Source: Fibrobacter sp. UBA4373 (GTDB taxonomy: Bacteria; Fibrobacterota; Fibrobacteria; Fibrobacterales; Fibrobacteraceae). From it: a stretch of DNA of 5,790 bases. A model generated the notes under the pieces. That model was given only the letters and a program-made list of their open reading frames with translations, was not told the origin of the DNA and did not search any database. The stretch is taken from NCBI GenBank assembly GCA_002390045.1, contig DGSB01000058.1, positions 1-5,790 of the forward strand, read 5' to 3'. This document shows positions 1 to 5,790 of this stretch, in pieces; the first letter of the stretch is position 1, and every line of letters starts with the position of its first letter. The position numbers and the translations under genes were made by a program.

Positions 1-3000
1 ATTCTTCAAAAAGCAAAGGCGATTCAGGACTTGTTGAGGAAGCGCGAGACGCGATTCTCGCTTTAGAAGAAGATCAAAGAGATCATTTGCTCTGTTTTTT
101 GCCGACGGAACGCGACATTCAGGATTTGAGTGCGGAACTCATCCAAAAGCTTGACGATAAAAAATTCGATGTGCTTTCGCTTTTTGGACGCATGAGCCCG
201 CAGGAGCAGAAAAAAGTTTTTCGCAATTCTGGAAAAACACGCATTGTGCTTGCGACAAACATTGCGGAAACTTCGTTGACGATTCCGGGAATTGCATATG
301 TGGTCGATACGGGCATGGCGCGTGTTTCGCGCTACAATCCGCAGACGCGCATTCAGGGACTTCCGGTGGAAAAAATTTCCCAGGCGAGTGCCCGTCAGCG
401 AACAGGACGTGCTGGCCGTGTCAAACCCGGCATTTGCGTTCGTCTGTACACGGAAGAAGATTTCAACGATCGTGAGGAATTCACCGAACCGGAAATTCGC
501 CGTTCGAACCTTTCGAATGTGGTTTTGCAACTTCGCAGTTTGAACCTTTCCGTGGAAGACTTTCCTTTTATCCAGCCGCCTCCGCGGTCGGCGTTCCGCG
601 GTGCGTATAAGTCTTTGTTTGAACTGGGTGCGCTTTCAAGCGTGGAGCGCGGTGCTCGAGTAACGCCTTTTGGCGCGGAAATGGCTCATTTACCCATGGA
701 TGTTGCACTTTCTGCGGTATTGCTGCGGGCGCGGAATGCGGGAGTTTTACAGCCGGCGATTATCGTCTGCTCGGCGCTTTCTATTCAGGATCCAAGGCTT
801 TTCCCGTCGGAAGAACCACAAAAAGAAAAAGCGCGTCGCATGCACAAGGGCATGGGTGGTCACAAAAGTGACTTTTTAACCTTCCTTGCGGAATGGAACG
901 GCTTTTGTCGGGAATGGAACGGGACGACTTGGAATTCGCTTCGCAAATATTGCGAAAAGCATTTTATGCATTTTTTGCGGTGCCGGGAATGGATCGATTT
1001 GTATGAACAGTTCTCGCGCATTCTCAAGGTCAAGTTCGATTCTTACGTTTGCCCTTTTGATTCTTTCCATCGGGACAATTTGCACATTGCACTTTTGACG
1101 GGATTCCTTGGAGGCGTGGCCCGCAGAGACCGCGATAACGGTTGCTACCGTCTTGTCGGCGGTCGTGACGCTTACCTTTTCCCGGGAAGCGATCTCGCTG
1201 GGAAATTCCCTGAATTTGTCCTTTCGGCCGAAGTCCGCGAAACGAGCCGTGTCTTTTTGACGAAAGCTTCGGAAATTATGCCGGAGTGGATTATCAAGGT
1301 CGCCAAGGATTTTTGCACTTACCGCTGGTTTGAACCTCGCTATAATCCGGAACGCGGCTTTGTGGAAGCTGTCGAAGAAGTTTCTTTCCGCGGGATGGTT
1401 CTTTCCCGTTCGCACCGTGTGGATTATGGCCGCGTGAATGCAGAAGAAGCCGCAAGAATCTTTTTCCTTGAAGCGGTCGTCGAAGGAAACATGCCAAGAC
1501 CGTTCCCCTTTATGCAGCACAATGAACGCGTTTTGGAAGCTCTTCGCGCAAGTGAAGTGCGACTTCGCCGTTGGGGAATCTGCCCATCCGACGATCTGCA
1601 GGTGGATTACCTGATGGAACGTGCTCCGGGCGTTTTCTCGCTGCAAACGCTCAAAGATTTTATTGCGAAAAATACGGACAAGGCGCTTCGTTATGCGGAA
1701 GAGGATTGGTTCCACGCTTCGGAAACGGGCATGGAACATTTTGAATCTTTCAAGAATAATCCGGTGATTGCGGCTGCCTATCGTCAAAAGCTCGCGAAGG
1801 CGCAAGAAGAACGCAAGGCAGCAGAGCATGGTGGCGTTGTCGAATTCCAGCGCATTTTGGATCGTCAAATTCGTTCGGAACTTGTGTTTGATTCGAGTAA
1901 AGCGTGGGATGGACTTTCCCTTGAAATTCCGGCGGACTTTTTGCCAAAGCTTTCCCCGGCGATCTTTGCCCATGAAGTTTCGAAATGGCGCGCCTGGATG
2001 GTGGAGTCCTTTATTCGCGAACTTCCGAAGGGGGACCGAAAAAAACTGGAACAGAAGAAGGATGATTTTGACGATCGCTTTGTCGAATGCTTGGAAAAGA
2101 ATACGGCCAAATCGCCGCTGGTTTCCTTGTATGAAGCGTTCGAAAGCTTTGGAAATTCGGAAGGCGCTTTGCCTGTTCTGAATCCGCAAAACGAGCATCA
2201 CCTGATGCTTCATTTGTCTGTAACCTCGACAGAATTTTCAGAAAAATTCCCGTTGGAACTTTCTCCAGAATGGGGCGAATGCAACTTTTTTGATGCAGTC
2301 CGACCGGTAGCCCAGAAGGCGGCGCTTTCGCTTCCTGTGATGGGAATTGCGTACGGTTGGAGTCCCCAAGGTTCTCGTGCGATGAATCCGGTGGAAGCCG
2401 ATTTTTGGCAACGCTTTTACCGCAGAACGCGTTTGGTGAGCCTGGATGATTCCCCGTTGAAATCTTTATTTGAATCGCGATTTGCTTTTTTAAATCGCAA
2501 GGATGAATCGGGATATGCACTGCGTTCCTTGCTTGCGATGACGGATGCGGAAAAGGAAAAATTTTCGGTCCATTATTTGGACGAGGCTCTGGCTCGGTTT
2601 TCTGGAATTGAATTTGCCCGTTCGCACAAGGTGCGCTCTTTTGCTGAAATTTCTTCGCGAGAAACCACGGCGGAAACAAATTCCCGAGAAGGCTTGTTCC
2701 GTTTGGTGTTTGATTCTTCGTATTTGGGAGTCCGAGCTTTTGTTCGCGCATGGGAAATTTTCCGGGAGACTTTTGTGGGATTTCGCCGGGGGACCAAGGT
2801 TTCCGAAAAGGTCCTCCAGCTTTCATCTCGACTAGCGGTAGAAGAAAATCTTTACGCTCGCTTGCGCCTGATTTCTGCGTTTGTTTTGCCAGAAAACGCG
2901 GATTCTCTTGGCGAATGGACGGAAGAGCTTTCTCTCTTGCCGATCAAGAGCTACCGGGAAAAGTTCTCTCCGTATTTTGCAGGCCGCTTCTTGAAGGATC

Positions 3001-3209
3001 ACGAGCTTAAGAATGCTCGCGAAACGCTTTCGCTTGCTGAAAAAGGGAGAGCGGATGCGGAAGCCTTCGATTCTCGAATCTCTTTGCAGATTCTTCTCGA
3101 AAATTTTGAACTTTTGCGTTATAAACGTTCCATTCTTGCCCAAGCGCCCGAAGAAAAGGTCGAAAAGAACGATCTCTTGAAGCTCCGTGCGCGATTCAAG
3201 AGTCGCTGA
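1..3209 (+). CDS. hrpA: HrpA-type DEAH-box ATP-dependent RNA helicase (5' partial)
   Basis: Cytoplasmic 3'-5' RNA helicase; in E. coli HrpA is tied to mRNA processing and rescue of stalled ribosomes (family knowledge). The frame is open from base 3 to the TGA at 3207-3209, giving 1068 visible residues. Compared with E. coli HrpA (about 1300 aa), roughly 250-300 N-terminal residues, with Walker A and the DEAH box, lie upstream of the window. Numbering from base 3, I see helicase motif IV (LLCFLPTERD, about 28-37), motif V (ATNIAETSLTIPG, about 84-96) and motif VI (QRTGRAGR, 132-139, bases 396-419). The winged-helix/HA2 region is near 198-298 (ending around SALSIQDPR and SDFLTF). The OB-fold follows at about 360-430 (HIALLTGFLG, FPGSDL, AEVRETSR). 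The long HrpA-specific C-terminal region (DUF3418 type) runs from about 430, with recognisable EVSFRGMVLS and LVEGDW-like EAVVEGNMP segments. The TTG at 87 is internal, not a start. The last 300 residues are poorly conserved against E. coli. No frameshift is visible. Confidence 0.95.
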   Translation, partial: SSKSKGDSGLVEEARDAILALEEDQRDHLLCFLPTERDIQDLSAELIQKLDDKKFDVLSLFGRMSPQEQKKVFRNSGKTRIVLATNIAETSLTIPGIAYVVDTGMARVSRYNPQTRIQGLPVEKISQASARQRTGRAGRVKPGICVRLYTEEDFNDREEFTEPEIRRSNLSNVVLQLRSLNLSVEDFPFIQPPPRSAFRGAYKSLFELGALSSVERGARVTPFGAEMAHLPMDVALSAVLLRARNAGVLQPAIIVCSALSIQDPRLFPSEEPQKEKARRMHKGMGGHKSDFLTFLAEWNGFCREWNGTTWNSLRKYCEKHFMHFLRCREWIDLYEQFSRILKVKFDSYVCPFDSFHRDNLHIALLTGFLGGVARRDRDNGCYRLVGGRDAYLFPGSDLAGKFPEFVLSAEVRETSRVFLTKASEIMPEWIIKVAKDFCTYRWFEPRYNPERGFVEAVEEVSFRGMVLSRSHRVDYGRVNAEEAARIFFLEAVVEGNMPRPFPFMQHNERVLEALRASEVRLRRWGICPSDDLQVDYLMERAPGVFSLQTLKDFIAKNTDKALRYAEEDWFHASETGMEHFESFKNNPVIAAAYRQKLAKAQEERKAAEHGGVVEFQRILDRQIRSELVFDSSKAWDGLSLEIPADFLPKLSPAIFAHEVSKWRAWMVESFIRELPKGDRKKLEQKKDDFDDRFVECLEKNTAKSPLVSLYEAFESFGNSEGALPVLNPQNEHHLMLHLSVTSTEFSEKFPLELSPEWGECNFFDAVRPVAQKAALSLPVMGIAYGWSPQGSRAMNPVEADFWQRFYRRTRLVSLDDSPLKSLFESRFAFLNRKDESGYALRSLLAMTDAEKEKFSVHYLDEALARFSGIEFARSHKVRSFAEISSRETTAETNSREGLFRLVFDSSYLGVRAFVRAWEIFRETFVGFRRGTKVSEKVLQLSSRLAVEENLYARLRLISAFVLPENADSLGEWTEELSLLPIKSYREKFSPYFAGRFLKDHELKNARETLSLAEKGRADAEAFDSRISLQILLENFELLRYKRSILAQAPEEKVEKNDLLKLRARFKSR

Positions 3210-3211
3210 GA

Positions 3212-3231
3212 TCCAAATTTTCTAATTTGGA
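3212..3231 (+). promoter_or_regulatory. Perfect 8-bp stem / 4-nt loop hairpin just ahead of the lipoprotein start
   Basis: Arms TCCAAATT (3212-3219) and AATTTGGA (3224-3231) are exact reverse complements around a TTCT loop. The hairpin fills most of the 26-nt gap between the helicase stop codon and the ATG at 3236. It has no trailing T-run, since CGCG and the ATG follow, so it is not a standard intrinsic terminator. Its 3' arm contains the only weak Shine-Dalgarno-like bases (GGA, 3229-3231) for the downstream gene and also covers an alternative TTG codon at 3227. It may modulate translation, stabilise or process the transcript, or do nothing; the structure is seen and the role is inferred. 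Confidence 0.45.
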
Positions 3232-3235
3232 CGCG

Positions 3236-4036
3236 ATGCGATTTTTATTCTTATCCATACTCGTTTTGATACTTGGACTTGCGTCATGCAAGCTTCCGGG
3301 TACATCTTCGGATCCGACTCTTGCTCGGGTCGAGGATTCCGAATTAAAATTGTCTGAAATACGAGCAGAGGGACCTTGGGACTCGCTTTCCTTGGAAAAG
3401 CGGACAAGCCGTGTGGAACATTGGATTTCTCGCGAATCTGTTTACGAAAGGGCGTTGTTGGATAAAGTCGATGAACGTCCGGAAGTCAAGCGCTTGATCG
3501 AAGATGCCAAGAAAAAAATCATTCTAGGGGCATATTTTGCACAGGTGACGGATTCTCTGACGGTTTCCGAAGCGGAAGTTGCCGCTTACTACGAAGCGCA
3601 TCCGGAAAATTTTGCGTTGGAATCGAACGTCTATAACCTGGCGGTGGTCACCTATATGAGCGGGAACACGGCTTGGCAGTATTATGGCCCGGCGACCCGT
3701 AAAAAAATTACCGAAGCGCCTTCGACGAACTGGCTCGTCAGGAAAGTGGAATCCTTTGATTCGGTGACCGTTGCGCCTTTTGACTGCCCGCAGGTGAAGC
3801 TTGACACTTTGTCGGTTGGAAAAATTTCTCCGCCTAAGACATGTGGAAAGTATTTGAAAAGCGTGATTGTCCTTTCAAGGCAGGATTCCGGTTCGGTCCG
3901 TCCTTTGAGTGATGTCGCTGAAATGGCGCAGGTTTTGGCTGCGAACGGAAAGCGCAAAGATTTTATCGCCACTTTCAAGGAAAACATTAAAAAACGACAG
4001 GCTATTTTCGTCTATCCGGAAGAAATTGCCAAGTGA
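3236..4036 (+). CDS. Periplasmic lipoprotein, SurA/PrsA-like with degenerate parvulin domain
   Basis: A predicted 266-residue lipoprotein, probably a membrane-anchored folding factor or holdase. I chose the ATG at 3236 over the in-frame TTG at 3227, because it gives a compact signal peptide and the TTG lies inside a hairpin. Residues 1-17 are a short hydrophobic leader ending in the lipobox L15-A16-S17-C18. Lys at +2 after the lipidated Cys is not the Asp inner-membrane retention signal known from E. coli. Residues about 28-125 resemble the helical SurA/PpiD N-domain: LARVEDSELKLSEI, a WISRESVYERALLDK helix, and SEAEVAAYYEAHPENF as the linker that normally precedes a parvulin domain. The region from about 130 to 217 sits where a parvulin domain would be, but Val137 stands where the catalytic His is expected and no GGxxG(W/Y)F motif is seen. 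The closing segment LSVGKISPP (192-200) is nearly the same as LSVGEISEP in the downstream SurA. Two further cysteines (C184, C203) could form a disulfide. It lies 16 nt before surA, so co-expression is likely. Prolyl isomerase activity is doubtful. Confidence 0.8.
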   Translation: MRFLFLSILVLILGLASCKLPGTSSDPTLARVEDSELKLSEIRAEGPWDSLSLEKRTSRVEHWISRESVYERALLDKVDERPEVKRLIEDAKKKIILGAYFAQVTDSLTVSEAEVAAYYEAHPENFALESNVYNLAVVTYMSGNTAWQYYGPATRKKITEAPSTNWLVRKVESFDSVTVAPFDCPQVKLDTLSVGKISPPKTCGKYLKSVIVLSRQDSGSVRPLSDVAEMAQVLAANGKRKDFIATFKENIKKRQAIFVYPEEIAK

Positions 4037-4042
4037 TCCACT

Positions 4043-4048
4043 GAGAAG
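4043..4048 (+). promoter_or_regulatory. Probable ribosome binding site of surA
   Basis: GAGAAG lies 4 nt before the ATG at 4053, inside the 16-nt gap after the lipoprotein stop. It is an imperfect Shine-Dalgarno match. Together with the textbook signal peptide that begins at 4053, it supports this start over the open frame that continues upstream through the lipoprotein gene. Confidence 0.4.
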
Positions 4049-4052
4049 ACTT

Positions 4053-5336
4053 ATGAAAAAATCGAAATTATTTGTACTGGTTCTTGCCGCTTCAACCTCT
4101 TTGTTTGCGGCTCCGGAGCTTTTTGAATCCATTGCCGCCATCGTCGACGGCAAGCCGATTATGCGTTCGGAAGTGATGGAAAATCTCTACCAGTTCCAGA
4201 ATACGGCGGAAGCTTCCGGTAAAACCGAAAAGGAACAGATTGCTTTTGTGCTGGATCGCTTGATCGACGACAAGGTTCTTCTTTCCCGAGTGGATCGAGA
4301 CTCCATTCAAATTACGGAGGATGAAGTCGATCTGCGTGTGACGCAGCATTTGCAAAATCTCGCAGCCCGTCAAAACATCAGTATGGAAGTCCTCGAACGT
4401 GCCATCCGTGCTCAGCTCGGCATGAGCATGGCTCAGTACCGCGACAATCTTGCCAAGCAGGTTCGGGAACAGATGACGATTGGCCGTATCCGCCAGCGTT
4501 ATGTCGGCGGCATTAAACCGACCCGTAAGGAAGTCGCTGAATTTTATGAACATTACAAGGATTCGATTCCTCGTCAGTATAACTGCATGCGTCTTGCCCA
4601 TATTGCCCTGAAGATCGTTCCGAGTGCGGCGATTGTCGATTCGGTGAAGCAAGTGGCGGAATTGCTGATTGACTCCTTGGATCATGGAATGAGCTGGGAA
4701 GTCCTTGCCAAAAATCATTCTCAGGATTCTTCCGCTGCAAAGGGCGGCGATATCGGCTACTTCCAGAAAGGACAATTGGATCCGGTTTATGAACGTGCAA
4801 TCAAAACGGTGGATAATGGCGCCTATACGCCGAAGCCGGTTAGAACGGAACGTGGCTGGATGATTATCCGCGTGATTGGACGTAAAGAAGATGGCGTTCG
4901 TTCTGCTATGATTCTTTTGGAAACGATCCCGACCGCTGAAGATTCGGCTCGCGTGATGACCCTTGCGGATTCTCTTCGTTCGGCTTTGACTACCGATTCG
5001 TTGTTTGCGGAAGCGGCAAAAAAGTTTAGCTCTGATAAGGAAACGAATTTTAACGGAGGTCGTCTCGGCTGGCTTGAAAAGACCGATGTCGATACCACGT
5101 TCGCCCCGATTGTTGCCGGCCTTTCGGTCGGAGAAATTTCGGAACCGTTCCCAGCGGGAGACGCGTTGCACTTGATTCGGATGGACGATATGAAACAGGT
5201 GCGCGATTATAATCTGGATGAAGATTATATGAAAGTGGAAATGTTTGCGATCAATTACATGGAAGATCAAAAGCTCCGCGAATTCGTCAAAAAATGGCGC
5301 GAAGAAGTGCACATTGAAATTCGCATGAAGGAATAG
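4053..5336 (+). CDS. surA: SurA-type periplasmic chaperone / peptidyl-prolyl isomerase
   Basis: Periplasmic chaperone that, in proteobacteria, escorts unfolded outer-membrane proteins to the BAM complex. The product is 427 residues, almost exactly the length of E. coli SurA (428). Residues 1-19/20 form a Sec signal peptide (MKKSK, hydrophobic core, cleavage near SLFA-A). The SurA N-domain spans about 25-175, opening with ESIAAIVDGKPIMRSEV and a DRLIDDKVLLSRV helix. Parvulin domain 1 covers about 177-277 (RLAHIAL, then KGGDIGYF at 230-237, then GWMIIRV). Parvulin domain 2 covers about 281-382 (AMILLE, then NGGRLGWL at 334-341, then LSVGEISEP and LHLIRM). A C-terminal helix (about 390-420) would pack on the N-domain as in SurA. 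Catalytic histidines are split: P1 keeps H183 but has M270 at the second position, while P2 has M286 at the first and keeps H373. It could equally be called a PpiC/PrsA-family protein, but the two-domain layout and length favour SurA. Isomerase activity may be weak, with the chaperone role retained. It ends 6 nt before ftsE. Confidence 0.9.
   Translation: MKKSKLFVLVLAASTSLFAAPELFESIAAIVDGKPIMRSEVMENLYQFQNTAEASGKTEKEQIAFVLDRLIDDKVLLSRVDRDSIQITEDEVDLRVTQHLQNLAARQNISMEVLERAIRAQLGMSMAQYRDNLAKQVREQMTIGRIRQRYVGGIKPTRKEVAEFYEHYKDSIPRQYNCMRLAHIALKIVPSAAIVDSVKQVAELLIDSLDHGMSWEVLAKNHSQDSSAAKGGDIGYFQKGQLDPVYERAIKTVDNGAYTPKPVRTERGWMIIRVIGRKEDGVRSAMILLETIPTAEDSARVMTLADSLRSALTTDSLFAEAAKKFSSDKETNFNGGRLGWLEKTDVDTTFAPIVAGLSVGEISEPFPAGDALHLIRMDDMKQVRDYNLDEDYMKVEMFAINYMEDQKLREFVKKWREEVHIEIRMKE
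5328..5332 (+). promoter_or_regulatory. Probable ribosome binding site of ftsE inside the surA 3' end
   Basis: AAGGA overlaps the last codons of surA and lies 10 nt before the ATG at 5343, a slightly long spacing. Because the site is within translated sequence and only 6 nt separate the surA TAG from the ftsE ATG, translation of ftsE is probably coupled to that of surA. Confidence 0.45.
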
Positions 5337-5342
5337 TTTTGC

Positions 5343-5790
5343 ATGATCCAGTTCTTGCATGTGACGAAGACTTATGAAGGCAATTGGAAAGCGCTTTCCG
5401 ATGTCACGCTTCGGATCAATCAAGGTGAATTTGTCTTTTTGACAGGTCACAGCGGCGCTGGAAAATCGACGCTTCTCAAATTAATTTATATGGACGAACG
5501 CCCCGATGAATTTCACGGCGGTGAAGTCATGGTGCAATTCAACAAGGATCTGGTTTTCGATACGAAAACTGCGACGGAAAAGCAGGTTCAGGAACTTCGC
5601 CGGCATATGGGAATCGTTTTTCAGGACTTTAAGCTCTTGCCGGACCGTAATGTTTTTGAAAATGTCGCGCTTGCGCTTCGCATTACCGGGACTCCAGAAA
5701 AACAGCTGAATTCAAAAGTCTTTGAAGCGCTCGCTCTGGTGGGAATTTCTCAAAAAAGACTTGCAATGCCGTATACGCTTTCGGGCGGTG
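5343..5790 (+). CDS. ftsE: Cell-division ABC transporter ATP-binding protein FtsE (3' partial)
   Basis: ATPase of the FtsEX complex at the inner membrane. FtsEX does not appear to transport a solute; it controls septal peptidoglycan hydrolases through the membrane partner FtsX (family knowledge). The first 149 residues are visible, out of about 220 expected. The start MIQFLHVTKTYEG matches the FtsE N-terminus. Walker A is G35-HSGAGK-S42-T43 in the typical FtsE context FLTGHSGAGKSTLLKLI. The Q-loop is at G90-IVFQDFKLLPDR-N103 (Gln94), followed by VFENVALALRITG, an FtsE-like stretch. The sequence ends at YTLSGG, inside the ABC signature, so Walker B, the D-loop and the switch His lie beyond the window. 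The segment between residues 60 and 86 appears a few residues longer than in E. coli FtsE. ftsX would be expected next. Confidence 0.95.
   Translation, partial: MIQFLHVTKTYEGNWKALSDVTLRINQGEFVFLTGHSGAGKSTLLKLIYMDERPDEFHGGEVMVQFNKDLVFDTKTATEKQVQELRRHMGIVFQDFKLLPDRNVFENVALALRITGTPEKQLNSKVFEALALVGISQKRLAMPYTLSGG

Noticed and set aside
890..922. 12-nt direct repeat GGAATGGAACGG at 890-901 and 911-922 (EWNG twice, seven residues apart)
   Set aside because: It lies within the HrpA coding sequence, and the surrounding segment from SDFL to REW has the same length as I recall for E. coli HrpA, so a local duplication is not indicated. Probably coincidence.
876..2213. 445-residue open frame on the minus strand inside hrpA
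   Set aside because: Its composition (rich in Phe, Arg, Lys, His) is that of an antisense shadow; the + strand encodes clear HrpA domains here. The same applies to the 271-residue minus-strand frame at 2011-2826.
2477..2498. 7-bp inverted repeat GCGATTT / AAATCGC with a T-rich loop
   Set aside because: It is deep inside the hrpA reading frame, and the T-run is in the loop instead of after the stem, so it does not look like a terminator.
3227..3235. TTG at 3227 as the start of the lipoprotein gene
   Set aside because: It lies in the hairpin arm and has no ribosome-binding sequence; the ATG at 3236 gives a normal lipoprotein signal peptide.
3909..4052. Upstream extension of the surA frame overlapping the lipoprotein gene
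   Set aside because: The 48 extra residues are basic, unlike any SurA N-terminus, and would bury the clear Sec signal peptide that begins at the ATG at 4053.
4092..5450. 452-residue open frame on the minus strand opposite surA and the start of ftsE
   Set aside because: It mirrors a confidently identified gene pair, crosses the gene boundary, has a His/Arg/Phe-rich composition typical of reverse-complemented codons such as GAA and AAG, and shows no recognisable motif.

Overview
The window looks like an ordinary stretch of chromosomal, vertically inherited core genes from a Gram-negative (two-membrane) bacterium. All four genes are on the + strand with very short gaps. The diderm assignment rests on a SurA-type periplasmic chaperone and a lipoprotein signal peptide. 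The phylum is only a guess: base composition is near balanced, and the HrpA/SurA/FtsE versions are clearly divergent from the enterobacterial ones. I lean towards Fibrobacterota (Fibrobacter-like) with low confidence, because no rRNA or other marker is present.

Layout: (1) from the left edge to 3209, the C-terminal four fifths of an HrpA-type DEAH-box RNA helicase; its N-terminal Walker A and DEAH motifs lie upstream. (2) After a 26-nt gap holding a perfect 8-bp hairpin, 3236-4036 encodes a 266-residue lipoprotein related to the SurA/PrsA/PpiD chaperone families, with a parvulin domain that appears degenerate. (3) After 16 nt, 4053-5336 encodes a 427-residue SurA-type chaperone with a signal peptide, SurA N-domain and two parvulin domains. 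(4) After 6 nt, 5343 to the right edge encodes the first 149 residues of FtsE, the division ABC-transporter ATPase, cut off inside its LSGGQ signature.

The spacing suggests one transcript. The two middle genes probably work together on folding or delivering outer-membrane and periplasmic proteins. FtsE, whose partner FtsX would be expected just downstream, links ATP hydrolysis to peptidoglycan hydrolysis at the septum. HrpA acts on RNA in the cytoplasm and has no obvious functional link to the others.

I found no mobile element, CRISPR array, tRNA, rRNA or clear promoter or rho-independent terminator, and no intergenic stretch longer than 26 nt. I do not see a new biological system here. The points most worth a second look are the chaperone pair with complementary loss of parvulin catalytic histidines and the hairpin over the lipoprotein start.
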